Notes: a model not told the origin generated them from the sequence alone. Shown: positions 32,651-46,912, counted from the stretch's first letter. The stretch is DNA of 64,000 nucleotides from Primula veris (GCA_963682055.1 OY821748.1:5990843-6054842), one strand, 5' to 3'. Program-made: numbers and translations.

Positions 32651-35600
32651 ACCGATACAAGTTTGAATACGCCTTTTTTTTCCTCGGATTTTAAACGATA
32701 TTATTTTATTGGAATTAAAGTTTTAAATATTTTGTAATCAGGTTTTAGTATTATGATGTAAACATTTGTGACAGTAAATAATTCCAGTTTAAACAGTGAG
32801 GAAACAGGATACTTTGAAAGTACTTCAAAGTACTTACTTACCTGAGGTCCTTATTTCATGTTTGAATTTATACTTTGGTACATAAAAAGAGTTGAACCAT
32901 TGACGAGTTTAAACTAACTATTAAATGTGGGATTGTATTCTAGCTTTTGAGCAAAATTAATGTAGTTTCTTTTCCCCCCCTGATACACTCCCTTACAATT
33001 TTTTTACATGTATTATGCATAATATTACTTTAAGGTTACTGGATTTGTGAATCAGAAACTTAAATCTGTATTGCTCTTTAGAAAGAAGCTGCAAATTTTA
33101 AAAGTTTACATTTTATAATGCTTTTATGTAGTAGCAGTGCAGTTGTTTCAAAAAAAATAAAAATAGTAGTGCAGTTACTCCTTTGTTCATAAACACTATC
33201 TACCAAACCAGCTGATTGTACCTCGTCAAGAACATGGCCCGTAACTCAAAGAAGAACCATGTAACACAACAAATTTTAATGTTATTTGCTAAATGTTAAG
33301 TGCAATACGTGCAAACGACCAAATCTAGAGGGCTTCTGAGATTAACTTGTTTTGTTCACAAACTTTAGTACCTGCAAACGGCTAAACGCTAGAGTGTTTT
33401 TGAGCAACCTTTTTGCAACTTAATAGTTGTAATATAGGGGTTTTCTGAACTAAAAAGCAGTAAAAAAATTTTGAAGTTGGATGATCACAGCTTATTTCTC
33501 ATGAACGAATTCTAAATTTCGCAAGATTGTGAGCTCCAGATTTTACTATAGAAGCATAATTTATGCTTTTATGGTCCTTTCTTTTAAATTCTTCTAGACT
33601 TGTGTATATAATGAATCTTTGCGTCAAAGTGTGTTGCTATTTAGTATTTGTATTTGCTCAAATGTAAAAACTTAATATATTAGATAAAAACTTTCTTTTT
33701 CCTTTTTCACTCGCAACTCTTTTTTACTACTTTCTTAGACATAAAGAACATGGCGCTTCTCTTTCACTCCATCAGTAAACTAATCGACTTAGCACACATG
33801 ACTATACGGTCTGTTTATTTGATAATTAAACACCTAATATTGTTTAATAAGTACCCAATGTTAAAATAAGTCTACTAGTATCGAGTCAAACGACAATTTA
33901 CCTTGCAATCTATTTTCTCATGCTAACATTACTACGAAAAAAATATGCTTTACAGAATTTCTATCAATTTTAATTTGAAGCAGTCCAGACTTCAGAGTTT
34001 GCCTGCTAACTAACACCTCATGTATTATGTAGTATTTTAAACTATTGCTTATTTAATCCAGCAATGTACAGTATGTTTTTAAAAATGAAAAAGATAAAAG
34101 GTAAAATCTTGCAAATTTGAAACTTCGAGCTTGACTTTAACCCATTTCCGAGGATGATTCATTATAAATTATTTGTTCATAGCAATAGTGAAGATTGAAG
34201 AATAACTTTTTCAGAAGGTTGAAATTAAATTTGCTCTATTTTGATGAGTAGTACAGGTATCATACAAAATAAAGGTACATCTTTTTGTGGTTTTCAACAT
34301 TTTTATTCTTCAACAGTGTAATCACGATAACATGCCAATATTTTTTTAATACAAAAAGAAGCACATTTCATAAAACCAAGAATAGTTGCCCTATAAATTT
34401 CATTCTTTTGATTGACAAAATTCTCAGTGGGTAAAAGAAACCTAAATGTAATTTTAAATAAATAAAAGCTGTCCTATCGGAATCCCTTGTAATTAACTGG
34501 AACCACTAACAATTCTTCACTACATGAAATTCAAGGCTGTTACATTTAATTACTCCAACTTTACTTTTAATAAGTTTTAAGTAAATGCGCAACCACTTTG
34601 TACGGGTGGACAATATATTTTCACCTCCGCCGCTTCAAACTTCAATCAATCTCTAATCAAATCTTATAAAAGTTTAAAAATTTAATTATTATTCGACTTT
34701 TGATTTAAAGTTGCAAATGAAATATAAGCAAAAACTTTACGAAATTAGTATAATGAAATATAAACCGATTATGTTTGGTTCGGTTCCAATAGTTTTTTTG
34801 GTCAAAATCGAACCGAATCGATTATTTTTTATTGGTTTGGACCGTTTCCGAACGGTGTATGCCCCTAATATTTATGATAGCCTGTTTTGCATTCATTTCG
34901 TTAATAAACCTAATGTTAATTAAATAAAAATCTATTAAATCTTGTCCTTCTTGCAGACTATTTGATGAGCATCCGCATATGGTATTATGAGAACTTACCT
35001 AAACATAAAGTCAAATGTACATTTTTTTAATATTTTAAGAAATCGGATAGGTTTGTATAAAATTTCAGTTTTCCTATCAATTTTTTTATAATAATCTATA
35101 ATATTATTTAATATTAATTTAGTCTCTGTTTTTAAAAAATCAACTTGCATGCGAGTTCAAACAATATTAAAATATTAAAAACCAATGAATTTATAAGGCA
35201 AGGGAACCATGAAGATTCCTTTAAAATAAGGAATGATTTTCAAGCCTCAAATTCCGTTTGATGTCCCGTTCTCTAACGCGTTTAGATCAAGATTCCTCCA
35301 ACGCTTGTAAAGGGTTGAAAGTAGACATTTGTCATCGGTGATTCTTACTTATCGGTCTCGAAATTATGACCTTTGATTGGTAATTAGACTTTCGCATTTT
35401 ACATAAAATTATGTCAACTATACTTAACCTGTGGTCAAAGTAGATGAAAGTTGTGAAAAAATGTGTCAGGGGTGATCGGGGAACACAGAAAGTGAACCAA
35501 CTATGTGATTATGCTCTGTCATATTCATGATAGTAAAAACAAGCCAAGGTGGGTAAAAAGGTACTAATTACACCCAAAAAAAAAAAAAAAGCTGAAGCTA

Positions 35601-36668
35601 GTTGTCCTTTGAACGTCTTTTTTAAGCTAATGGAGTGAATAGGAAAAAGGGCAAGATATCAAATCAAAAGAGGGGGATGATGACGTGGTCAGGGCACGCC
35701 TAATCACTCGTTTGTACTCGCTCATCACTTAATTATACCTTACGAAAGTACGTGCAATTTTTATCGTGTAATAAATTATATAAAAATTATCGAAATGAAA
35801 ATTTTCAAAATTTAATGTTATAGTTAAAATATTAAATTATATGATTTAGTTTTGAAAATTTTTAACTCGACAATTTTAATACAAGTTATTGACCATTCAG
35901 AATTGCACGTAATTTTATAAAATAAGAAAGGAGCCACTAAAAAAAAACATATAGTACTTGGAATCAAACTTTTTATGAGAAAAAAAAAACGTGTTGGTCT
36001 TATTTTTAGATTTGCAAAGATATCGTTTAAGCTCAAAGTAATATTTATTCTACCTATCACTCGTATATTACAATGTGTATCGTTAATATTCCCAATGTTG
36101 GTGTATACAACATACGTTCATTGTTTATTTTGCGTATAGGATAGGTACTTAGATTCTCTCATTTTGCAAATGCCACACGGGCATATCGAGCACTCGGTCG
36201 ACCTCTTCCTCTTAGTACTAACGAAGGAGAAATTGTAAAGACTATCAGATCAAATTACCCGTTGATATGACGTTATCACGCGTTTATTGATTTAATAACA
36301 TATTGGTCCCGACCAACAATTTTGCCACCAATAATACGGGAAAATGACATGATAGGAACGTCAAGGGAGAAAATCTGGTATATATATGTGACCATATTTC
36401 ATTCGCATAACTAACAATAATTATCATTTACTACAAAGATTGAGACTCAATTATCATAAATTTAAGGTTCTCTTTTAAAATAAGGTACGAATGCCCAATG
36501 ATATCTTTTTTATCGACGATGTTTTTAATGAGCTACATTAGATATGTATTAATTTTCAAACAAAATTTACAAATTTAAGGCTTTGATAATCAAGTCCATA
36601 AGTATGTATTTCAACATTAAGTAATTTTGATTGTGTAAATAATGAAACTTAACTTAGCCGCATAGCGG
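32651..36668. other. long intergenic region
   Basis: No gene is seen. At about 34765-34860 the phrases GGTTCGGTTCC and GAACCGAATCG mark the accGAACCgaa-type repeat common in plant genomes, here degraded. Elsewhere it is AT-rich with short unrelated open frames. Confidence 0.4.
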
Positions 36669-36830
36669 TTTCTTTGGTCCGGTACGGAACTTCATAAAGT
36701 TGGTGCTAAGGTAGCTTTGTCCCGGGTAACCACACCAAAAAACGAGGGGGGTTTTGGTGTTAAAAAATTACGAGATTGGAACGTGGTTTTCATGGGAAAA
36801 AAATATTTGGGTTTTGTTAAATCCGTATAA
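36669..36830 (+). pseudogene. LINE reverse-transcriptase C-terminal fragment
   Basis: The frame reads FLWSGTELHKVGAKVALSRV, then TPKNEGGFGVKKLRDWNVVF, and stops at 36828-36830. FLW, KVAL..V and P-K-x-EGG-x-G-x-x-x-L-x-x-W/FN are the hallmark spacing of the segment after the reverse transcriptase (zf-RVT region) in plant LINEs. Sequence further right may continue the homology weakly. It is a short, dead remnant with no flanking LINE sequence recognised. Confidence 0.65.
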
Positions 36831-37210
36831 TAGATCCTTATGCACACATTAAAAAGACTAAGACTCTTGGCTACATCTAAGGCCGACAATTATAAAACAC
36901 TGCTGCTAACAAATTTTGAAAGAACATAAACCGATATAAGAAAAAAAACATCAGCTTACTATTAGAGAGTCTGTTACTAAACAGATGGTAAAATGAGTGT
37001 CGTTAAATTTTAGAAACAGTTTAACAACATTTTTTATTGCTAAATCTTAGTCTAAATTGTTAATAAAATTTAGCGACTTTATCAACAGTTTTTAAAAATT
37101 AAACTGTTGGTATTTTAATATTTTCATGTGTAATTATAATTTCTTCATGTGTTTCTCACTTTTTCGGTCATTGACAGGGAATATGGCTTATATATCATAG
37201 TCATCTGCTA

Positions 37211-37440
37211 AATACAGACGCTGTCTTCTTGATGCAGACAGCGGTTGTATTAGTGGGGTGGGGTATAAGTCACGCCACGTAAAAAAATCCAATTTACTAA
37301 AAATAAAAATAAAATAAAAAATAATTAATATTAATTAAATTTAGGGTAGACTCAAACTAGGTTCCAATATATTTATTTGAGTTTTTAGTATGCTTAATTT
37401 TTATTACGTGGCGTGATTTGTACTATTACCGTCTGTATTA
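37211..37440. mobile_element. MITE with ACGTGGCGTGA subterminal motif, copy B
   Basis: Inverted copy of the element at 25716-25950. It opens AATACAGACG and closes CGTCTGTATT, a perfect 10-bp terminal inverted repeat. Inside, GTCACGCCACGTAA and TTACGTGGCGTGA form a second inverted pair. About 230 bp, non-coding. Confidence 0.8.
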
Positions 37441-37555
37441 ATCAAAAGGCGTCTGGATAAAGCAAAAATCTATATCATATGATGGTAACACGTTAATAAT
37501 GAGGCCTAACTTCGTCCATGACCCATATGAGTTTTTGAATTATTACTCCTATATT

Positions 37556-37589
37556 TTGTTGTGCACTTATGATCCTAAGTGCACAACAA
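37556..37589. repeat. perfect 14-bp palindrome with 6-bp loop
   Basis: TTGTTGTGCACTTA (37556-37569), loop TGATCC, and TAAGTGCACAACAA (37576-37589) are exact reverse complements. It could fold into a stable hairpin. Its role is unknown; it may be a transposon end. Confidence 0.85.
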
Positions 37590-38900
37590 TGCTCAACAAT
37601 ATTCAGGGTGGTACAACAAAATCGGAAAAAATCTAGACCATTCTCATAAATCAGGGACTTATTTTCCAAGCATTAAATACACTTATTGGAAAATCTTCAT
37701 GATCAAAGATCCTAATTCATGAAATGTAACATTTTAATGTGTGCGTATATCTTAGTTTTTGATGATGTGTTTGGTGACTTAAAGCTCCTTATAAGCATAT
37801 TCTCGTTGCATTTATGCAATTTGGTCTTAGATACATTGGATGTTTTTTTTGTATGTGTTGGTTAACACTAGTAATCTTCTACTTTTAAGTTGAAACTTGC
37901 TCTTTAACTTACAATTTAGATCACTTTGATCATGGAGTTATAAAGAGGATAAAAGAATATGGGGCATAAAAATTGAAGAGTAAGTTATAGAATAAGTTTG
38001 AATTTAAAATGTGAAGATTTAAAGTTTTAACTTTGTAACTTTTTGCCCAATTTGCTGTAGATAGGTCCATCTTAGCTTGTCTGTGACAAATTTTGATGTT
38101 GTTGCTACTTTTGTTTAAACTAATCTATGATCCTAATAATTATCACGTGGATTGACTTATGAAAGAATATTTGTTATTTTGTTAATAAAATGTACAAGAT
38201 ATTGATTAAAAAAAAACCGCTATCATTTTTTGTCATGGCAGACTGCTTACCAATTATCGTTACAGAGATAACACCGATGTACTAAATCCTGTAATGACAA
38301 TTCATTAAACTAGTCAAAGTATAACGAGTCTATTGTATATTTCGTTTTGTTTATCTATGAAGTAAAGTGTTACATGAATTGATTTACCAATTTTTTTTCT
38401 TTTTCCTCCTGCCAATATGTTTAGTTTTGCACATTGTTTCGTAAAATCACCGTAAACACCACTTCACTGGAAATTAGACGGTAACCTAAGTCTAGACAGT
38501 AGACACCTCTCTAATAAACTCCAACTAATTAGGATTGAGCAAAGATAATCGGTAAATTAGACGGTAATTAAACGAAATTACGATCAAACATACAGAACTT
38601 TTTGTCTCCGTCATACTCCTCCTTATCTATACTGTTATTATAAGACAACTCAAGAGTTTTGAGTCTGTCAAAATTTATCATTTTTTTCCAAAAATAATCC
38701 TGTAATTTTTTGTTAATTACAATAATAACATATACATAAAAAAAAAAAACTAATAATACTATTTATTCATATTTAATAATAAAACATTCTTTTAAATATT
38801 ATATTATTTTTTGATATTATACAAATTTATATTATAAACTACATTTAATTTTTATATTTTGATTCCACTCGCAGTGGCATACTTATCGCCTAACGTAGTG
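37590..38900. other. intergenic region upstream of FORKED-like gene
   Basis: AT-rich, no gene recognised. At about 38090-38213 a stretch ends GATATTGATT plus nine A residues, similar to the ending at 18740-18758 and possibly another retroelement tail. Confidence 0.4.
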
Positions 38901-38910
38901 TATATATATA
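38901..38910 (+). promoter_or_regulatory. TATA-like element of the FORKED-like gene
   Basis: TATATATATA lies 89-98 bases upstream of the ATG at 38999. The leader between them contains a short ATAC/ACAC microsatellite (about 38960-38986). Confidence 0.45.
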
Positions 38911-38998
38911 TTAGCTCCCATGCTTTCTCCAACAATTCAAACATCTTTCCCTCTTTATATATACATACATACATACACACACACATAATATAACAACA

Positions 38999-41900
38999 AT
39001 GGACCCACTCCTACGCCACTTAGCGCCATACAAACCACCACCCGAGACACCGAAAGAGCCAATGGAGTTCTTGTCTCGGTCATGGTCACTCTCAGCCAAC
39101 CACTTCTCCAAAAATCTATCTTCTCCAATTACACAACTCAAGAACAACACTAAAAACCTCAGCTTCTCGGTCACCGCCGGTGATAACGTCATCCTTGAAA
39201 ACCCTGACGCAGAGGAAGCTGCAGGGAACGCTTTCTCGTTTGCTTCGTCCGAGACCTCTCAGCTTGTTATGGAAAAGATCATGTCACACTCTGTATGTGG
39301 CTTTATGACATTATATACTGTTACTATTGTATTGTATTGTACTGTATATGTACGTATTAAATTATTTACTATATGGGTTTTTACTCTACTATCTTTGCTA
39401 AATAAGTGTTTTTTGGCATCATTGTTGTTAAGCTTCTAATTTTGGGTTATTTGAAGTTTCCAATTGTTTGAATTTAGCCAAAAAAAAAACAGGTTTTTTA
39501 GCTAAGTAAACCTAATTGGGGTATTTTTACTTTCTACACTTTTTTTTTTGGGTAAGTAAGCTTTTTATGTGCTCATTTTTTTTTTTTTAATTTGTAGTTA
39601 TTTTCTGAATTTTGTGTAACAGGAATTATTAACTAGTCATATATAGTATTTATGTTCTATTGCTTGAATGTGAAATTATTGTGCTGTTTCTATTTTGATT
39701 GTTACTGTAAAAAATATTACCATCTTTTGTTAGGAAAAAAATGTACGTATTCCCTTTAATACTCTAGTTTAGTTGGGGTGACAATTTCGTAAAACTTGCA
39801 AGTCTACTTAGGAAACTGGAAAAGTTAACTAGTGTTTCAATGCTCTGTTACTAAAGTCTAAAGTTGTTTCAAAATTTGCGAAAATTTCATTGGAACTTGA
39901 TATTAGCGCTCAAGGACATTAATTCACTATTAATGTCTTTGTATTTACACGACAACTAAACATTTAAAATAACAGTGAAGAAATATATTAAAATAAAATA
40001 ATAGAGGATTTCTCTCTCTACACACTAAGAAACAGTAATCATTCTTCATGATTAATTTAACTAGCACACTAAACTTATACTTCACTCCTGTTGTTTTTTA
40101 ATTTTTTCTAATAAGTATAATAATGGGAATGATTAATATATATGTATGTAAATGTTGTTGTTTGTGAATATGTTACAGCAAGAGGTGTCGCCGCGAACAT
40201 CGGGAAGGTTATCACATTCAAGCGGGCCTTTGAACGGCTCTCTCACTGACAGTCCCCCTGATTCTCCCTCTGAGATTGACGACAAGGTCCTCCCGCTTTC
40301 TATCTATATGTATACTTTATAATTCTACGATTCTGTCCAAAATTGCCACATTTTTGTAAAAAAAATGCTCTTGCTAATATACCTTAATTCCATTCAAATA
40401 CTGGAAAAAAAAGAGTTTCTATGTTCTATTTCGCACGTCTCTTTATCCTATTTATGTACTAACCACATATTACTTGAACTAGTGACGAAACTATCCATTC
40501 TTTGTGATTGCATCTTTTAAGTTTGTACTTAAATTGGTTAATCAGCTTGAAAGCTTGCATTTATTGTAGTTCTTCAATCTAACTTGGTTATTGTGATGCA
40601 AAATTAATTGAAAACGATGATAAACATATTAAAGGCACAAATTTAGGACTTTTTTACAAACTTTATTACATTTATGTATTTTCACTAACTCTGGGGACTA
40701 TTACTTTATCAATCACAATACAGAGGGGAAAATAGAGTTTGGACTGAAATTATAGAGACCATTAATATATTTTCCCAAGAATAAAAATGAACTTATATGC
40801 TCATGTACCTTATTTTCTGTAACGTTTCTCTCATCGGTCACCTGACATTAATGCCGGAAACTGACACTTAACAAGCATTTTGTGTGAGAGGGGGAAAAGA
40901 TACAGCTTTTTATGTAACCAATACAATTGAAATGGTAAAAAAGCTGTGTCATCTGTTAGGTTAATTTGGTGTTACCATTATGCTTTCCACTTTTTGTACT
41001 AAAATAAAATATATTTTATTGAGAATCACAAGGTGGGAAGTAATCAAGACGTACTGTAAAATTTGATCATCAATATGATAGATTTGTGTAAAAAGAAGTA
41101 CTGTACTTTAAAAAAAACTGACCCCCTTTTTTTTAGGCGTATTCATTTATTGATACCTAGAAATTCTCTATGATCTGGACTGTCACCATATATTTCTACA
41201 ATCTTACCTTTAATATGAATTTGTACATAAATGAATTTAGTTGTATGGTTATTGCCTATTGGCATACCCGAATGCATGGATTTGGTTGTATCTTAACAAG
41301 TTTAAACCACAGGAACATTGTTTAATTTTATCCTCTAATTAATAGTGCTAAGTTACTGATGAGAAACTTAATGGTACCGATAGGTCGATAACTATGTAAT
41401 CTATTTAACTATTCCAAATTACTTCGATAGACATGTTTATACTTTATAGTTCCAAGTTTCAACTAACATGTGTAACTGGAACCACTTTCTCTTCGAGGGT
41501 ACAACATGTTGTTTGAGGGAATATGCATTCTTCACTTCTAATTATGAATAAAATTGGTCCTTTGTGGCTTTAATTTTGAAACCTTGCTTAGTATAATGCT
41601 CTCACCAGAATACTTTTCAGTTTTTACGTATAGTTATGTCGTGCATTGAAAAAGTTTTTTTAGTTAACATAGAACTGAGTAGAAGAGGTAAAAGCAAAAT
41701 CGTCTTTTAATCTTTTGAAACATAATAAACTTAATCCCCACATAAGTACGAAAAAGTGGTAAAAAAATGACTTCTTAACATTGGGTAATCCTATTCAGCC
41801 TTATTTTTTCAACAACAAGCATAATGCATATTTAGTAATCAAGAAATGCCGGGTACAAGGTCGGTAGGGTGAATTTCTAGCAAGGAAAACATTTTTAACT

Positions 41901-44900
41901 GTGAAATATATGTAGAATCAATCCGAGCATTAATCACATTTTTGATCTCATTTGGACAAGTTTAGTCCCTATATTGAAAACCTGTCCTGGATGCATTTAA
42001 TATTCCCTTTGGTTTGAATTTTTCTAGTAATTGGAATTCTCAGATTTAGCAGCCTAAGTTTTTAGTTTGTTTCTTTTTAATTCTTATCAAAAAATAGGTA
42101 GACTTCGAACTTTCTTTGATGAAAGCTGACCGTATAAATGAAATGGATTGATTCCATATATATGATATATATATATATAAGCAGTGGACCATTACAGAAT
42201 TGGGAATAAAGTTGTTACCAGTCTCTGATAAGCGAAAACAATGAAACATTCATGTTAGTATTAGAGGACTAACCAAACGTTAAGTTCATCTTATTTGAAC
42301 TAGTTTTAGATTCAGCTTTGCATCAATTTAATTAATTATTGACCCTATTTCGGCATTTTCTTTTGGGTAAAAGGAACTTAAGAGAGGCCACTATTGTCTA
42401 TTCATGCACTAAATTCATTACATTTATCATGTTCCTCAACTTTGACATTATAACAATTTCATCTGTCTAGTTACAACGTTACATGTTTTTCCCCAATTTC
42501 TGCCCTTGAGGAAACTTGATACTAGGGTGATCAGTGTTAAAAAAACATAATCGTTTTTGAAGCTATGCTGATACTATTAATTCAAATTGCAGTTTGCTAG
42601 GCTGAACAATCATGTAAACGCACAAAACGGTTGGGTAGTGGGTGGCGGAGGAAAGACTGTCGGGAGGTGGTTAAAAGACAGGAGAGAGAAGAAAAAAGAA
42701 GAAGCGAGGACGCACAACGCGCAGCTCCATGCTGCAGTCACAGTTGCCGGAGTGGCGGCAGCCGTGGCGGCCATTGCGGCTGCCACTGCCGCTAGTAGTT
42801 CAGGGGCTGGAAAAGATGAGCAGAGGGCAAAGACTGACATGGCAATGGCGTCTGCTGCCACTCTGGTGGCGGCACAGTGTGTAGAGGCGGCGGAGGCTAT
42901 AGGAGCAGAGCGGGAACACCTTGCGTCTGTTGTTGGTTCTGCGGTTAATGTAAGGACGTCGGGTGATATTGTGACTCTTACTGCAGCTGCTGCTACAGGT
43001 ATGTAGATAACGCCTGTTTTTCTTTTTTTAGGAATTTGTAATTAATGGGTTCTTTGGTGGCGGTAAGAAAATAAGTTTTGTTTTTTAGAGTTAGAAAAGC
43101 TGCTTTATTCAGCTTAAAGCTTCTAGTTTTCTAGGCCAAACATCAAGAAAATCCCAGCTTTTAAGATGTTCAACCAAAGCTAGTTCGATCTTTAAGCAAA
43201 CAAACGGAGTTTAGAAGCGGCAATCAATCAAGACCTGACTAGTTTGTCGTTTTCTGGATCATTTTTCAAACTCTTTTTGAGGAAATGTTATTTACAGTTA
43301 TACCTTAAACCTTAATGACCTTTCTTTGTTGAACATGTTTCGCAACATTGCAATTGTGAAGTTTAGCTAGTTTTGGTTCTTGAACTGTAAAAGCTTGCTA
43401 TTTTCTAAAAACATTTTGAATTGTTTCTTGAAAGACTTTGCAAACGAATAAGTAAGTCACAATTTCTTTTCATGATCCTCCAAAATTAGATAGTATACAA
43501 ATTGGACAAGAATTTGTTTAATGGATTTCTTTTGCTTAAAATGAAAAGAAAAAATCTGAGCTAAGTTGGCGAAAATCCACACGAACAGAAGCCAAGCTAT
43601 TAAGCTGCGTGTTTAATATACTTTTGTAATATTTGTAATAGCTCTTCGTGGGGCTGCTACACTGAAGGCGAGAGCATTAAAGGATGTGTACAACATGGCA
43701 GCAGTTATTCCTGTGGAAAAAGGGACCGGATATAATAATACTGGAAATAATGGTAGTATTGATAGTTCGAATGGTAGTTTCAGTGGTGAGCTTATTCCTG
43801 AAGATAATTTCCTCGGCATTTGTACCCAAGAGTTATTAGCGCGAGGCTGTGAATTACTTAAACGCACTCGCAAAGGTACTTGTTTTGCTCATATTCTTGT
43901 ATTATTATCTACTTCTAAATACTATGAATTGATTTGTATTTGGAAAATGGGATGGTTACGTCAGATGTGTTTTTTAACAGGTGATCTTCACTGGAAAGTA
44001 GTTTCTGTTTATATCAACAGGTCGGGCGAGGTTAGATCACTTTTTCAAGGTTTTCGGTTGATTTAGTTTCTCTTACTAGTCAAGGCTTGTTTGGTTTGCG
44101 ACATTTTTTGCTCAGCTTGCTTCTCATTTTGGTTTTACCTTCGTGCTGTATGGTTTAAAAAGTAGTCAACTCAATTTTGAATGAAACCAATTTTTCTTCC
44201 TCACCACAAATAAGTTTGCTTATCTAGTCAAAAGATGCAACCAAACAAATCGCTGCTATGATGTTTTGGAGGGGTATATATTATATGTTTAGTACTCCTG
44301 ATTCTCAATGTTTACTTTATAATGATTAAAGAATTTTTGTGCTTAACTAAAAAGTATAAGCCACAATCATCTTAAGGGTCATGATTAGCCAGTTGATTAC
44401 ATTAATGATTAAACTGATACAATATGGATTGTGGGGACTTGAGTCTACTAAAACTGTATACAAAAGTTGAAATTATGAATATGAAAACAAAACCATGGTC
44501 GCTCATTATAAGTCTATAACGAATCTACTCTTTTTTTTTTATCTTCTTTTCCTCTTTTCAGTCTTTAGCTCTAAAAACTTGTCTCTTGATCCCAGGTAAT
44601 GCTGAAAATGAAGAGCAGAATTGTTGCTGGGACCCTAACTAAAAAGAAAAAGAGTAAGAGCCTCTCACATATCCCTATCTTTCTTTTGCTTTTAAAATCT
44701 TGGGATTTGAGAAAGGACTTGTCCACTGTGGTGGAAAAAGAATCAAAATATGGTTTCTATATTTTCTTTCCTTTACTTTTGTTAAATTTGTGGGTTCTTT
44801 ATTTTTGTTTATACTCCTTTTGAATTGCAGATGAGGTTTTGGAAGTGATGAAAGATATGCCGGCTTGGCCAGGGCGCCACTTACTTGAAGGGGGAGAAAA

Positions 44901-45045
44901 CCGACGATATTTTGCATTGAAAACCGTGGCTAGAGGAGTTGTTGAATTTGAATGTAGAAATCAAAAAGAGTATGATATTTGGATACAGGGTGTTTCTAGG
45001 CTTCTTTCGATTGCAGCGGAGAAAAATGGCAGAAAGAGAATTTAA
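38999..45045 (+). CDS. VAN3-binding protein / FORKED-like (DUF828 and PH-like), seven exons
   Basis: Exons 38999-39292, 40179-40286, 42593-42998, 43642-43875, 43981-44030, 44596-44653 and 44831-45045 join in frame to 454 residues. The N-terminal DUF828 part has [36 protein letters not shown] and, after a Ser/Pro-rich exon 2, [20 protein letters not shown]. An Ala-rich helical stretch follows ([40 protein letters not shown]). The C-terminal exons make a PH-like domain ([49 protein letters not shown]). Arabidopsis relatives (FKD1/VAB, FL proteins) bind the ARF-GAP VAN3 at trans-Golgi/endosomes and help PIN1 localisation and leaf vein closure (family knowledge). Intron 2 is long (2.3 kb) and its donor reads AAG|GTCCTC, a weak consensus. 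The gene looks complete. Confidence 0.93.
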
Positions 45046-46795
45046 GGGGTTAAATTAATCATCAAGAAGTGATTGTTGTAGTTTTTGAAATGGAATTTTG
45101 GTATAGAAATCAAGGCCATGTAAGGTTATGAGTGATTATGCTATGATGTAGTATTAACCAATGTATTTTTGGAAATTGGTGTGGTTTGTAGTATTCCTTT
45201 TGTTCCTACTGTAAAAAAGGCAATCAAAGTAGCTGTTTATCAAAATCGGTAGCTTTTTTACTTTGTGATCACATGTTTTACAGTACTACTTTTGCTTTTG
45301 AACTGGTCATAAGCAAATAATTGGATTAATGTCGTTGAACACTTTAGGCGTATACATGTTTTCTTTTAACTTCCATTCGATCTCTATAGTTTCTATTTAT
45401 CTAGTATTAGTTCTAAGAAAAAGTGATACTCTCAAGCCAACAAGTAATCAATATCAGCAATCCGTATCAATTATTATTCATGTGCATTCAGTTTAAATCA
45501 ACAACATTACGGAGTATCAGAGTCTCCCCAAAATGGCGCAGAAATTGGATGTCTGGCTTTTAAGAGGAATAGTTGGAATGATCATTTTGAACTTATTACA
45601 TAACGTATCAGCTATTGGAAAGCATTTTCTAGCATTTGATTTGGTAGCAGTGAAGAGTTAATGCGCACACAAATTACAATCAGTTCTTTTGATAAATTCT
45701 CGTACTTGATTTACGTAGCGAAGAGTTTTTAAATATGAAAAGAAACTACAATTGACCAAATGTTTCATTTAGTAGAAATATCTAAGCACCAAATATGTCA
45801 TCTAGTCAAAACCTGAAGACAGTTATTGTTGCAAGGGAAGCAAATAGAATGTGGGTTGAATAGGGACCGTAAGCTTGGTTTTAATCGCTTAGTAGGTACT
45901 CTTTTATACGAGCTTGAAAGTACCCAAGGTTGAGCAATTAACACTGGAACCTTTTTAAGATAAAAGGTAAGCCATAGTAATCTACCTCAAATGATATTCC
46001 TGATATGGTAACTGATCAGTAAAAAATAGTGTTTATGTCCTCTTTTGAAGATTGGTACCAAAAATCCTGATGTGAAAATTGTGAGCAGTTGAATTATCTT
46101 AACTCAAAAGGTAGTCCTGTATCTTTTTCTTTTACTTTGAGAGCACATGCTTTTTATTATACTTTCTTATTTGAAGTAATAAAGTGATAGTTATGGAGAT
46201 GGGAAAATCTTGAACACAAGTTTTTGTTCTCATTGTTGAGGTAAGAAAAGGAATACATAGGACTGAAGAAGTCAAAAAGATAAGCTCCAGATTCAGAGTT
46301 TTGAGTAAATAATACTATTGATACAAGTCATATGTTTTTTTGGCTTTACATGTGATTAGTCCTTTTCTTTAATGTTATTAGAACTTTTGATTAAGGTTTT
46401 TCCTTTGCTGAATGGGGATTTTGTCTGGGTTCCTTAAGTGATACTGCTACTTCAAAAGCTCTGGAATACGAAATGGCCACATCTTTTACACTTAAAGAAA
46501 CCACGGCGTATAATTACGTATTGATGCAAATTAGTATAGAAAATGTGTGTTACATATAACTAACCTTGAGACATTAACTTGACTGTTTGGCATTGTGCTG
46601 CCATGATCATCTGTTCACTTTTCTCCAGAGCTAAACAGAACTTTTAGAACAGTGTTTGTTCACAACTTAATTTTTGTTACTAAAAAATTAAGCTTAACCA
46701 CCAAAATTACAAAAAAAGGATCAGTACTTACAATGAGAAAGCATCAAACACTCAATGTTAGATATCGGATTTAACTTAATATAAGCTTAATGCAA
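45046..46795. other. 3' UTR of FORKED-like gene and intergenic region
   Basis: The first ~200 bases are the probable 3' UTR. The rest is AT-rich, and no gene or clear repeat is recognised. Confidence 0.4.
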
Positions 46796-46912
46796 TCAAT
46801 TAAAACTTAAAATATAGATAGACAGTAGAATGTAACTTGCGATCCCCACCAGATCAAGAACAAGGTTAACAATGTCGAGGTAGAGCACTGCAGCCCAAAC
46901 AACCAAAAAGAA
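46796..46912 (-). pseudogene. second copy of LIFEGUARD-like last exon
   Basis: The minus-strand frame reads FFLVVWAAVLYLDIVNLVLD, then LVGIASYILL, and stops at 46796-46798. W-A-A-V-x-LYLDI-x-NL-x-L is the conserved last membrane segment of the BI-1/LIFEGUARD (TMBIM) family. It lies ~130 bases beyond the stop of the related copy at 47044-47272 but is clearly different in sequence, so it is a diverged duplicate of the final exon or the tail of another lost gene. Confidence 0.55.

Noticed and set aside
42610..42861. 83-codon minus ORF in the FORKED-like gene
   Set aside because: Antisense shadow of the Ala-rich helical exon.
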